Shown here: in pieces, positions 22,264-34,830 of the stretch
How the letters are laid out: each line of letters opens with the position of its first letter
Numbering within the stretch: the first letter of the stretch is position 1
DNA from: Chytridium lagenaria
Taxonomy: Eukaryota > Chytridiomycota > Chytridiomycetes > Chytridiales > Chytridiaceae
Assembly (NCBI GenBank): GCA_025449115.1
Contig: JAHLKC010000009.1
Span: forward strand, 1 to 64,000
Reading direction: 5' to 3'
Length of the DNA stretch: 64,000 nt
Translations under genes and position numbers: made by a program
The notes under the pieces: generated by a model
Databases searched by the model: none
Told to the model about the DNA's origin: nothing
What the model saw: the letters and a program-made list of their open reading frames with translations, nothing else

Positions 22264-23372
22264 ATTATAGGACTGTACTTGCGTCCTCTTGCCTTTATTT
22301 TTTTGCTCCCCGCAAGTGCTGACATCCCATGTACGCTCGCTACTAGCCAAGTTAACTCTCTACATATTTAATTATAATAAACGTCTCGTTTTCTTTCATG
22401 CATTCATTCATTCCATTACGCATCCTGTTGATGAGACACTCTGAAGAACAAAAGTTAAAAAGGCGCAACTTTGACCTTAATACGTTTTACATTCTGATGT
22501 CATGACAATTTTGTTATTCACGGTCACGCTGCGTCATCATGGTCAATACAAAGGGGGCTTCTTAGCCTTTTTTGTAGATGTTGTAGTACAAGCACAAGCA
22601 TCCCGTCCAAAACTTTTACAGCAGTGCAAATACACATGACGTAATAACAGAAAATAACCCTTACAAAACATGGTTAACAATAATGATTCAAGAAGAAGGA
22701 TTAATTATCCCCCTAACTTTACAGCATGGCTGCATAAGTAGGTACTAGGTAGTAGTATATAGGATATTGGACAGACACAGGAATGGCTATATAACCGCCA
22801 TCTTCACATACAGATTCCATTGTTACAGCATTTAACCAAACACATTCACCAGGACTCCACCCCACCTCATTAAATACGTTAAAAGCTTCACCTCATCTCC
22901 GCCTAAGCATTCTTTCCCTTTCATCTCCAAGACCTCGAACTCACTCTCAATTCCCACAAAACAAGGATACCACGGTCTCAACACCTCAAAACGTGACAAG
23001 TACGCGGCCGAAACTCCGAAACCCCATCTTAAACGACTATTTCCAGTCAAAGATTCGCAATGGCACACGCCAACACCTTCCAATATCTTTCTTTTAAAAA
23101 TGCAGCACCCTGAATCTCAGTGTTCGGACAATTGTGTCGTCCATGTCTCGCCACACGCGAAACTCCAAAGAAAACGTTGTAATAAGTATTGCGGACGTGT
23201 ACGTTGAAGAACATCGGGTGTTGCCCAGCATAATTTTATACCCTTACTTGACAGAAAAGGCACACTACATAATCAATCACAAAACACGTTTTTGTTCAAG
23301 ACCGCGATAGCCAACGCATCAAACATTTTATTGCTCAATAATCAAACAATATAAATTTGATGACGATGCCGT
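22264..23372. other. intergenic with a possible minus-strand gene
   Basis: At 22832-23083 (minus) there is an open frame, MEGVGVCHCESLTGNSRLRW to LLTYLMRWGGVLVNVFG, that continues upstream to about 23200 (FSLEFRVWRDMDDTIVRTLR) if one base is added to the T run near 23098. Composition is protein-like, without low complexity. I do not recognise the family. Confidence 0.3.
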
Positions 23373-24075
<703 letters not shown>

Positions 24076-24299
24076 CTACTGATAGTTCATCAAGTTAGTT
24101 TCATAAACCACCGCTCGTAGGGGATCAAGGTGAAGCGAAGAATGCATGTTTGCGATATGGAATGCTGGAGGAAGGATGAACGGTGGACGGGGTGACGGGT
24201 GAAAGATGATGTTTACCTCAGGCTGGTTTACTTGCGAAAACGTCCTTGCCTGGAAGAAAAGAAAAATAGTGAGTCTGCAGATTTAAAGGAAAAGTTGGA

Positions 24300-24740
24300 T
24301 TTCGAAAAAAAAAAAAAAAAGCCACATCCCACAATCTTGACAATTCCAATGGGTGATGATGGCTGACAAGTTCACCCAAGGTCTGCATCCCATGTGTTGG
24401 TTATGTGACAATATACGTGAAAGAACTCTCCGCCAATAGGTAGGTATAGACATCAATGTCCGATCCCAGTGTTTTGGTACTTAAACTACTCCCGTGGCTA
24501 ACAGGATTTACATCCCAAGATCTCCACCTAAAACGATAAATGTCCCCTTGCCGTCTTCACTACTCCACCACTCCACAACCTTCCCGCCTTCTCCCCAATA
24601 AAGCTGAAAATCGCTAGATCCTCGACTCCAGATCATCCGTCACCCAACCCTGAAAAAGTCGAATTCAACAAGGCCCACTTTGTGCATCCCATCAGCGGCC
24701 GTGGGACTTTACAGGCAAGGGCTTCAATGCAATCAAGACA
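24300..24740. other. divergent intergenic region / cyclase N terminus
   Basis: Lies between the divergent S27a and cyclase genes. From about 24600 a coding-like frame (KVEFNKAHFVHPISGRGT) leads, after a one-base shift near 24700, into the cyclase frame, so the cyclase N terminus probably starts upstream of 24741; an ATG near 24540 is a candidate. Confidence 0.4.
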
Positions 24741-27700
24741 TTGGAGGCCGCGTTCATGAGGTTGTTAGCTCGAAAGGTGTCTCCAGATCGTTCTCCGTCA
24801 GGGGTGAACGTTCCAAAAAACCCATCAACAGACGTCCTCAAAGAACTTGAACCTTCACCCGTCCTCACTTCCTCCAAACCATCCACATGGACGTCATGGC
24901 TCCATCGATGTTTATATCATATTGTAACGGTTCTCATCACCCCACCAGAAGTCCCACCACCATCCGCTTTCAAACCCAACGATACTCGTGATCGTTTTCG
25001 AAGCGGTTTGATTGACCCCGAGATCGATGTCTCGGGCGTCAATGAACCAGGAAGCAGCGAACCCGATTTATTCGAAGACTGCAACCCGTTCGCCACCAAC
25101 GATGGACTCCTGGCCAACACGGATCATAAAACCCTAAAGAGATACCTCCATCTTCACACGCTTCGGTTCAAGTCATCCCGGCTTGAAGAACTCTACCTGC
25201 GAACCATGATACTCCCTAACCGAATTGTGCAGATTAGAGTGTTTGCGTTAATGGCGTTGTTGTTTTTCCTGTATTATACAAAGGATGTGTTTCGGAATTC
25301 TCAAAGGCCCTTGTTTGTGGTGTTTTATTGTGTGGGGTTTGTGCATAGTGTTGTGGCGGTGGGTTTGACGATTTATAAGAGTGGGGGGATTCTGGTGTAT
25401 TTATATGTTAAAAATAGGGCCACACGGTTAGTTGTCTCGGTCATAGAGGTAAATGTCCATTTTGACTCTGTTCAATCCTTGTTTTGTCAAATTCTATCCC
25501 TTGCAAAAAGCTACTCGGAACCCTTTACATTATAAAGTTTATCATCAAGATTGATTTTGTTATTGTCGTCAGGTCATTTTAAAATCCCGACCCTCTTTTC
25601 TTTCTCATCCCCAATATCCCACACTCCAAAAACTCATTCACATTCCTATTTACATCTCAACGCTTTTTCACACTTCCCTTCCAACGTGGCGTGAAAAAAT
25701 AACAAACTCACCATTCTTCCACATAGCTTTACATCCTTGTCGATACCGTCATATTCGATCTCACCTTCTTAGTCGACCCTGACGTCTCCCTCGGCTCCCT
25801 CGGCACCATCTCCCTCCTCTCCATCTGTCTCACCTCGGGTCTCTCCTCCACCTTTCTCGAAAACCTCATCTACCTCCTCTTTATTCTCCTCACAGCCGCA
25901 GTAAAGGCATACCTCATCGCCACCCGTAACCCATACAAATCCGCAGTATACATTGCACCCTTTGTTCTATGTCTCATCCTCGTCTCGGATCTCATCTTTG
26001 TTGGGGATCGTGATCGACGGATCAGGTTTTTGAAGACGCAGATTATTGGATCGAGGTTGAAGGAGATTCAGGAGGAGAATCGGAAGACAGAGTATTTGTT
26101 GTCGTTGACTTTACCGGGGACGATTGTGAGGAAGTTGAAGGAAGTGGGGACGGGGAATTTTGATTTGATTGCGGAGAGAGTGGAGAATGGTAAGATGCCC
26201 TGTTTTCGCGTTCAAGTGTTGTTTTTTTTTTTTTATGTTTATTTTTCAACTCTTGTTTATTTTATTTTCATGTATTCATTGCAAATGTGATTTTTCCTTC
26301 TTCGTTTCGTTATATTTTTTTTCTTTATGGTTATCGCCACCTTTTAAATTCTTTAGAATTTCCTTAAACTCTTGGGCAGATTTATTGATGTCGTTTCACG
26401 TTTCCCTTCAACATATTCTGCTCACATCTTTTAACCATCATCGTCTCCCCCAACTCCAGCCTCCGTCATGTTCACCGACCTTAAAAACTACAAAGAAATC
26501 GCCTCCACCCTCGGCTCCACCCGTGAAACCCTCTCCCTCCTCAACATCATCTTCCATCAAATGGATTCCATCCGTCTCATGTACAACGGTCTAGAGCGAG
26601 TCAAAGTAAAAAAACCACCCTACATTTTCATATATCCCTAACTCTGATTTATTTTTAGACTATAAATAGTAAAGTGCTGATTGTGGGGGACTTTCAAAGG
26701 CGGATCATTTGAACGTCATGCTGGACATGGCTTGGCGTTGAGAAGTTTGTTTGAGAATCCGATTTTGTATGATTTGGAGGGAGAGGGGGGGAGGTTGGCG
26801 GTGAAGTTGGATGTGGGGTTTGGGATTCAAATAGGTAAAAACAAACAAACAGTCTTCTGATCTGCTCCGTCTGTTGTTTATCATTTCAATTTGCGTTGCG
26901 TTCTTCCCCATACCCCGGCTCTTTTTTTGTTTTGCCACTGGAAATAATGGTGTTGACGGACAATGGTCTTCCAGCACCCCTTGTTTGTCATTTATGTTTG
27001 CTTGCTTGCTCCACACCCCCGCCCTTTATGTTTTTTTTTTGCCATGGAAATATTGGTGTTGACGAGCAATGTTTTGCAGGACCCCTTGTTGCCGGAATCG
27101 TTGGAAAAAAGACATTCAGTTACGAGGTATACGGCGACGTTGTCAACACAGCGAGTCGCATGCTTTCCATCGCCAAAGGTGGTCAAATCATCGTCACACC
27201 CCAAATCCACGCACTCTGTCAAGACAGTAAGCCGCCTACGTCTCCTTTTCTACTCCCCATAAAACAATCTAACGCTTCCAACCAGGTTTTGAAATGACAT
27301 GCCTAGGCGAACACACGGTAAAAGGAAAAGGCACCATCAAAGTCTACTCCATCCAATCCCGTCGTGACGTTGACACAACAAGCATCCAAGCCAGCATCAC
27401 CTCCCACGATGACCGTCGTCGTCGTCGATCCACATTAAAAAGCGTCCGACAAGATCACGCCACTCTTTTACGAACCTTGAAACCTCGACCTCGGATCGAT
27501 AAAACCATCCTCACGTCACTCTCCCCGTCACTCCGGGATTCGCGTCAACAGATACCCTGCCCTTGTCGTTTTCGGGGTCGATGGAGTTTCGACAGGGGAG
27601 TCGTGCGACGTCGACTGTGCCGACTTTGGGGGTGAATTCGGTGAGATGGAAGAGTGTGGGGAGTGTGGGGTCGGAGGACGGCGGGGGAGTGGGAATTCGG

Positions 27701-30352
27701 ATCCGAGGATGGAGATTGAGAGTATTATGGCGTCTGGGGCGGCGGTGGTGGAGGGGATGGGTGGGGTTGAAAGAAAAACGGGGACGGGGGTAAAGAGGTG
27801 AGGACATGTTTGTTTTTATTTCCCCCCCGAGTAAGTTGCTAGGCGACAAATTCTAATATCTTTTTATCAACTTTGTTTCTATTAAAAACTTCAAGACCAA
27901 CTCTCAACGACGCCCCTCCCACTGTCTCCATCCCTTCCTTTGCCCTTCCCCGCGGCACAGAATTCATCGCCACAAACCTCACCCAACTCAAAGAAGTCCC
28001 TCAAACCTCATCCTCAACGAAGAAGGCGAAATCCTCTCCAACCCTTCCTCCACCCTCATCCTCAATTCCATCCATCCCCGCAACAGTCTCCCCTCGTCTC
28101 ACCCCGACCGTCCCAGCATCACACGGTACAGCCTCGGAACCCCCCCCCACCCCCTCGTCTCCCACCATTACAAGACCCACCGTCACTAGAAGAATCGACA
28201 AGCATGCCGTCCAACCTCCATCTTCGTCAAAACAGCAGCACACCATCGGATCCCCCTCGATCACAGTACGACACAGACGCGGGAAGCGCCAGGTACACGT
28301 GGACAGCTCAAACGTCCATGTTTATTGTGGACACGGATTCCGAGGAGGAGCAAGAGGAGCGGAAGGCTGCGATGGACAGTGAACGCATCATGAAACATTT
28401 GATGAAGAAGATGGAGACACGAGCCGGGGTGGAGGATCGACGACGGGTGGTGCTTGGACTTGGACGAGGAGGGGGCGTTGCAACCTGATGAGAAAGAGGA
28501 TGTGGTGGTTGTACCGAATGAGGCGATATGGAGCACGTCGGCGTTGATGGAAGCAAAAGGGTTTCGGAGGGCTCCGGCCACGTCTGAGGGAGTTGGGGAT
28601 GATTTAAGGATTATGAGGAATTCGTTGAATGGGGCGTTGAAGTTTAGTAGTCGGGGTTTGGAGAGACGGTTTTGGAGGGATTATAATCGATCGACTTGGA
28701 GGGTTTATCTTGGACGCGCTTGTCGTGGGGTGTTGTGTCAGTTGATTTTGTTGGGGATGGCGTTGTTTAATGTGCATTTTATGGATTTCAAGGATATCTT
28801 GTGTGACGCGGGGAGAGGGGGTTGTCCTGTTGATGAAAAGCGACCGTTGGGGATTGAGAATCTCCCGTGGGAGGGTAAAGCGCAGGTGATATGGATAACG
28901 TTTACGGCGACGGGGTTGCAGATTTTGTTTACGGGGTTAAATCTGTTGGATAGTAATGGTGCATCACCTGGCCCGTGGGTTCGAAGCTTTCTAGTGTTTT
29001 GGTCGATCGCGTCGTTGACGGGGATCACGTTTTTAGTGACGATGGGGTGGAGTTATTTATTTGGTATCGATTGATGACGACGGTGGTGATTCCGCAGATT
29101 GTTGTGGTGAATGCTTTATCGTTGGATGGGATGGAGTTTGGGTGGAAGGTGGGGTTGGCGCTTTCCGCTGTGACGGGGTTGTGTGTTGTGAATTTTGTTG
29201 TTGGACAAGCGTTTTTGTTGGTGATTGATTTTGTGAGCGAGTTTTTGGCGGTGATGTTGGTGTCGTTGATGTGGATCATGGTGTTTAGTATCCGGGAGAC
29301 GAATATTCGGATAGAGTATCTGTTGGATTTGATTTTGATTACGCAGAGTGATATGGTGAGGGATGAGATGACAAAGAGTTCGAGAGTGTTGTCGACGATT
29401 TTGCCGTTGAGGGTGACGATGAAGTTGTTGGAGGATCCGTCGTCCATGGTGTATGAGGAGTTTCGGTGTATCACCGTGCTGCATATGGATATTGCGGGGT
29501 GAGATCTTTTGCTTGTTTTTTGGTATTGTTCTTGTTGTTATTGTTTGTAAAGAGTGAAGAGTTGAATGGTTTTTTTTATAGGTTCACGGCAATGTCGAGC
29601 ACGATGGAACCCTTGAGTATTTTCCAGATGCTCAACACGCTCTTTACGCATTTCGACCGTCTGACTGAAGAGTACAATATTGAAAAAATCACCACAATTG
29701 GTAAAATTTCCTTTCTTATAAAAATAACATACACGCCCTGTTTTCTTCAAAGCCTTTTTTAACTATTTTTTTTTTTTTCGTTTAGGTGACGCGTATGTGG
29801 CCTCGTCCTCGCTCTCTAAAAAGGACATGGATGTCAAGATTGCAGCGATATCAGTGTGTATCATGGCATTACAGATGCAAGCGTTTGTGGTGCATCAATT
29901 GAACACGTCGCCCATGATGACGGCGTTGAATCAAACACTGGCCATGAGGATTGGGGTGCACACGGGTCCAGCGTATGGAGCCATCATGGGCGGTGAAAAG
30001 AATTTCAGATATGATCTGTTAGGGGACACAGGTATTGAACCCTTCTTGCCTTTTTACATCAAACCCATATGGGGGGGCCACTATTGACACGTTCCTCTTT
30101 TCTTTTATTCTTTTGGTAGTTCTTTTTGCAGAAAAGATTCAAGAGTTGACACCACTTTCGGCCGTGTGTATTTCAGAAGTGAGCTGGGAGTTGACCAAGG
30201 ATTATCATGGGTTTGAGATGATGGAGATGGAGCATCGGGTTGCTGGCGACTCGATGCGAGTGTTTAGGATTGAAGGGAGCCGAGGCCTTGTTGCGCATCA
30301 TTACCCACCCCCCACTATCATCACCTCTATAGATAGATATATAAATAGATAG
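24741..30352 (+). CDS. two-domain transmembrane class III nucleotidyl cyclase
   Basis: Architecture of animal-type membrane adenylate cyclases: N-terminal tail, hydrophobic cluster 1 (about 25220-26020), catalytic domain N, long Ser/Pro linker (27290-28600), hydrophobic cluster 2 (about 28730-29330), catalytic domain C. Exons: 24741-25448, 25727-26189, 26460-26605, 26659-26834, 27080-27226, 27286-~27780, ~27897-29498, 29582-29700, 29786-30031, 30120-30352. Domain N has VMFTDLKNY, RVKTINSKVLIV and YGDVVNTASRM: the catalytic Asn and Arg and a substrate-type Lys are present, but the second metal-binding Asp is lost. Domain C has VLHMDIAGFTAM and EKITTIGDAYVA: both metal Asp are present, but Asn and Arg are replaced (GDTVLFAEKIQ). 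One composite active site is therefore expected, with roles opposite to mammalian C1/C2. It should make cAMP (Lys present), though a Glu replaces the usual second specificity Asp. Single-base shifts occur near 26685, 26727 and 29070. Confidence 0.85.
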
Positions 30353-31348
30353 TAGATGAATAAAATATAAATAAAAAAGATGATGATGAATAATAATTAT
30401 CTGATTGTAATACATACCTACATACCTCTGTTACCATATCTACCTACCTATATACATAGGTACATATGATATATACCTACCTCTATTCTCTATATATATA
30501 CCTACACAGGTACTGCTCTTTTCATTACTTTTAATAATCGGGATCAAAGAAACCAAGAACGGAAGTTGGAAAGCTTGAGTTTGTATCACACTATGGTTGT
30601 GTGACCCGAATTAGGTTACTCTCCCTTTCTCTCTGTTCTTGGATGAGCAGAGTGAGTGAATTGATTGGCTGGACCATTCCTATGTTATTCCGAGTTTATT
30701 ATTATCAATTTGTATATTTATTATTCATTCCTTATAAATATTTATTCATTCTTTATATTTATTATGTTTTCAGTGATGGATGGATGACTCTTTTTTTTTT
30801 TTTTTTTCTTTTCTTTTATTAATTAAATAAGTAATATAAATAATAAATAAAAAGGATCAACCCATTATTACCTGCACATAAATAACATAAATACTTACAG
30901 GTTATTCATTTACCTACGTCTGTTATTACTTAACGCATCTGTATTCTTACATAAAAGAGACAGAGAGAGGTGAGTAGTGGAGTGGATTCCCCTGCAAGTA
31001 AATACTTTCTTCTTCCATCCTACATTCTACGTAACTTCTCTCACTCACTCACCGCCATACCACTATCTGCATCATCTTTTTACTCTCCCGTCTCCATCTT
31101 ACACACTTGCTCCCGTCTCCATCGAGTACATTGCTAATTACTGCTTTACTCCATCTAGCTTGTTCTCATTATCAACAAGAAAGAAAGAAAGAAAGAAAGG
31201 AAGAAACAAACAGGACCTCCTCAGCAGCAAAGGGCTCTCTTGTCACCGTCGACAACTTTGAAAAAACCACTCTGAAATCAATCTCATACATACACACACA
31301 CACACTCCCATCCATCCACATCCAACACACACCATCATCATCAACATC
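30353..31348. other. intergenic, low-complexity
   Basis: AT-rich spacer containing a TACC/TATA-rich microsatellite-like stretch (about 30415-30510), poly-T (30786-30808), AAAG repeats (31180-31205) and CA repeats (31290-31310) before the ferroxidase start. No gene recognised. Confidence 0.5.
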
Positions 31349-33915
31349 ATGACCCTCTTCACAAAGCTCTCTGTGAGCTTACAACTCTTACTCGCGGGCT
31401 CATCTCTGCTCGGTTCAAGTCTCATCTCCGTCACTGGCGTCGATGCTGCCACTGTCACCTACAACTGGAACATCACCTACGTCAATGTCAACCCCGATGG
31501 TTTAAAAACCAGGAGAGCCATCGGTGTCAACAACAAGTGGCCGTATGTACTCTTATTTCGATTCTCGCTTGTTGAGCATACTTTTGATGGCTTTTCCAAC
31601 TGACGATGTAATCTCTCTTTTTTGCTTTTCATATCAACCTCAGTGTCGAACCCATCAACGTCAGGTACAACGATACCCTTGTCATCAACGTCGTGAGTAT
31701 CTCTTTCTACACTCCCTCGGTCAATGGGCCACCCATTAAGACAAAGAGTTTCTTTGAAACATCATCACTCGTTCTCTTTTCTCACATTTTATCACCTTTA
31801 CCCCTCTCCATTTATACAGGTCAACAACATTGACTTTGGAACCTCCCTCCACTGTCACGGTCTCTTCCAAAACGGTACCGTGCAGTACGATGGTCCCTCC
31901 ATGGTTACCCAATGGTGAGAGTCCTTTACCTCCTCATAACATACAAAACTTTGCTTTCCACACTCCATCCTTACGTTTACATCTCCTTTTATCAGCCCCA
32001 TTCCTCCCGGAGAAACTTTCCAATACGTCATCCCTATCAAGCAGTGGGGTACCTACTGGATTCACGGGCACAACAGAGGTCAATACGTGGACGGTCTCCG
32101 TGCCCCTCTTATCGTCCAGGGACCTAACGAGCCCAACAATGCTCCTCAAAAATACGACAAAGAGTACACCATCACCCTTACTGGTAAGGCTAAGGCTACA
32201 CCCACCTTGACCATCAACGTTAGACTATTTAAAACTGACTCGCGTGTTTTTTATATATATTCAGACTGGTACCACGATGAGCACCACCCCCTTCTTCAAC
32301 AGTTTATGAGCCCATTCAACCCCACCGGTGCCGAGCCCGTCCCAGTAAGTCACTATTTGCATTTCGTTCTCAGTCCGGAATCATTATCATCTTACTCACC
32401 AATTTTGATTAGAATCCGCCCTCATGAACGAGTCCAAAAACCCCATTTTCCAATTCGAGGCTGGCAAGGTCTACCGTATCCGTGTCATCTCTATGGCCGC
32501 CTTTGCCATGTTTAAGTTCTACATTGACGGACACGACATGCAGATTATCGAGGTCGATGGTGTAAGTCATTTTTGTGATTCGGCAGTGTTATTTTTGATA
32601 GAGATGTTGACATTTTTATGTTTTCTCTTTGTAGATTGATACCGAGCCCTTCACCGCTCCCTCCATCATGGTCGCAGCTGCTCAGCGTTACTCTCTCCTC
32701 GTCAAGGCCCGCGCCAGCAATAACGGCACCGACGTTAACTACCAGATCCACGGAGACATGGATGAGGACATGTTTGACCAAGTCCCCGACGGTCTTGACT
32801 CCAGTACGTACCATCATAACCTCCCTTCACCTCTATCCATAGCACATGACTTATCTCCCCATTCCTCCTTTTTTGTCATTCAGCCGTGACCGGTCTCGTC
32901 ACCTACGCCGCTGACGGGAAGGCCGCCGCCGAAACCTTTGCCGCAGAGTCCACCCCCGACATGGCCGCCGAAGACACTGCCCTTGTCCGCTCGTCCCTCT
33001 TAAGCGTTTCGAAGCCACCCGTCAAATCAAGCTCACGGTCAACTTTTTGGTGCTTGATGATGGTGTCAACTATGGAACCTTTAACAACATCCCTTACATC
33101 AAGCCCAGAGTTCCTACTCTTTTCACTGCTCTTACTGTTGGTGATTCCTTCAACTCTAACCTGAGGTGTATGGAAAGAATGCTATGCCTCACGTGTTGGA
33201 CCATAACGAGGTTGTTGAGCTTGTCGTGGACAACACTGATGCTGGAGCTCATCCTTGTAAGTTTTCCCATTCATCTCCTTTCTCTCCTCTCACTGGATCC
33301 ATCCCATATTCCTAACGACCCCAACTCCTTTTTCTATATTTTTTATAGTCCATCTCCACGGTCACGTTTTCCAGATTGTCGACTTGAACGGAGACCACCC
33401 TTACGATGCTAACAATGTGTCGGCGCCTGAGTTCCCTATGCGTCGTGATGTTGTTGTTATTCCGGGTGGAGGGTACGCGGTGTTGAGGTTCAAGGCGGAT
33501 AACCCTGGTGTCTGGCTTTTCCACTGTCACATTGAATGGCACTGTAAGTTTAAACATTCTTTTTCATCTCCCGAAACTCGCCTTTCCCATTCCACATCTC
33601 TAACCCTCCCTTCACAGTGGAAGCCGGTCTCGTCATCACCCTCATTGAAGCCCCCAACAAACTCACCAACATCACCATGGAACCCACCTTCCAACGTCAC
33701 TGTGCCGCCCAAAACATTCCATCCTCTGGTAACGCGCTCGGCAAAGTCGGGCTCGACCTTCAAGGCTACCCGCGTGGACCTGGTGAAATCCCGACCTGGA
33801 TGACTGGAAAGGGATGGGCGGACTGATTGGCGCTGCGGCGTCTGCTGTCATTGGTATTGCTACTGTGGTGTGGTTTGCGAAACCGGAGGAGGAGGAGGAG
33901 GAGAAACGGGGGGAG

Positions 33916-33947
<32 letters not shown>

Positions 33948-34026
33948 GCCTGTGTCGGCGGATGTGTCGGCAGAGACGACGGTGGTGGAGGAGGAGGGTG
34001 GAGCGGTGAAGCCTGTGAGGAGTTGA
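31349..34026 (+). CDS. FET3: Fet3-type ferroxidase (multicopper oxidase)
   Basis: Plasma-membrane multicopper oxidase that oxidises ferrous iron for uptake, normally paired with an Ftr1 permease (none seen in this window). Exons: 31349-31542, 31644-31693, 31820-31914, 31996-32183, 32265-32344, 32413-32561, 32635-32803, 32884-33256, 33349-33543, 33618-34026. Signal peptide at residues 1-33. Copper ligands: [33 protein letters not shown] and [19 protein letters not shown] contains the acidic residue implicated in iron binding in yeast Fet3. At the C terminus a membrane helix ([20 protein letters not shown]) is followed by an acidic and Ala-rich cytosolic tail with Glu and Ala runs encoded by GAG and GCT repeats. 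One-base shifts are needed near 32413, 33000, 33162 and 33780. Full length otherwise. Confidence 0.92.
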
Positions 34027-34299
34027 TGATATTATATTCCCCCCTTTTTTACCTTTCCACACCCCCTTTTTTGTACCGTGTAATTCCCCTGCTCTCTCTT
34101 TTTTTCGCACACTCTCCCCCTTTTTTTGTGTTGGAGAGATATTTTTTGTGTTTGGTATGTCGATTTTATGACACTTTTTTTTTTAACATGTTATGATGAA
34201 ATGTGGTGAATGTGCGAAATTTGTGGTGGACTTTTTTTACGTAATATGACTTTCTGCTGAATAAGAAACTGGAACACTTTTTTTTTTTTTTGTTAACGG
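34027..34299. other. 3' region between ferroxidase and repeat array
   Basis: T-rich 3' untranslated and spacer DNA. No gene seen. Confidence 0.5.
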
Positions 34300-34454
34300 C
34301 GGTTTGATTTCCTGTTTAAAAGTCATGTGGAGTTCGCATATATATACAATGTACATTAAACCCAAACCGGCATCAACCATCCAACAAAAAGCAACCCCCT
34401 CACAACCCCCCTTGACACACTTAAACCCCGCTCCACATTTCATCACATCACTCC
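34300..34454 (-). repeat. outer half of the repeat unit split by the KDZ element
   Basis: Matches the 3' half of a unit of the 42936-45060 array: on the minus strand it reads SDVMKCGAGFKCVKGGC and then the inter-module spacer (gtacattgtatatat). The sequence stops at CACTCC, exactly where the KDZ inverted repeat begins, and the missing half of the unit resumes at 42936. Array homology ends near 34300. Confidence 0.9.
34449..34454. repeat. target site duplication, left copy (CACTCC)
   Basis: CACTCC immediately outside the left inverted repeat. An identical hexamer lies immediately outside the right one (42936-42941). Uninterrupted units of the array contain a single CACTCC at this place. Confidence 0.88.
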
Positions 34455-34817
34455 ACACCCCGTTTGCCTTAAACCAACTGTGTGACACGGGGTAGGTTTT
34501 TGAAAATCTTGCCGTGCTTCACGGGGGGGTTTTTGGGTCCCCATAAGTCTTTTGAAATAGACTGGAGGTTGGGCCGGGGTCAAGTGGGGGGCAGGCCGGG
34601 GACTCTGGGCTGGGTTGTCACCCACGAAGCCTCTATAACTCCGTAGATTCGGTCCAGCCCAGCGGTCTGGGTCAACCCCTACCACAAACTAATTCACATG
34701 TTGCCAGAACGAAGCATTCGGTTGTTTATGATATTGAAAATAATTTTATTTACATATAATAAATCATTAAATTGCTTCATTTGTTTTTCACCGCCCGCCT
34801 CCGCCGACGCCGTCGTC
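34455..34817 (+). repeat. left terminal inverted repeat of the KDZ element
   Basis: About 360 bp, ending 13 bp before the transposase ATG. It matches the reverse complement of 42609-42935, apart from a ~33-bp AT-rich insertion (around 34720-34760) and a few substitutions. The outer 45 bp are identical. Confidence 0.9.
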
Positions 34818-34830
34818 TGACGACTCCGTC

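Noticed and set aside
29025..29484. Long minus-strand open frames opposite the cyclase second membrane cluster
   Set aside because: They are shadows of the plus-strand hydrophobic coding sequence; the plus frame has helices leading directly to the conserved catalytic domain.
33870..34026. GAG/GCT repeat tract as an independent low-complexity gene
   Set aside because: It continues the ferroxidase C-terminal tail after the membrane helix, in the frame reached by a single-base correction near 33780.
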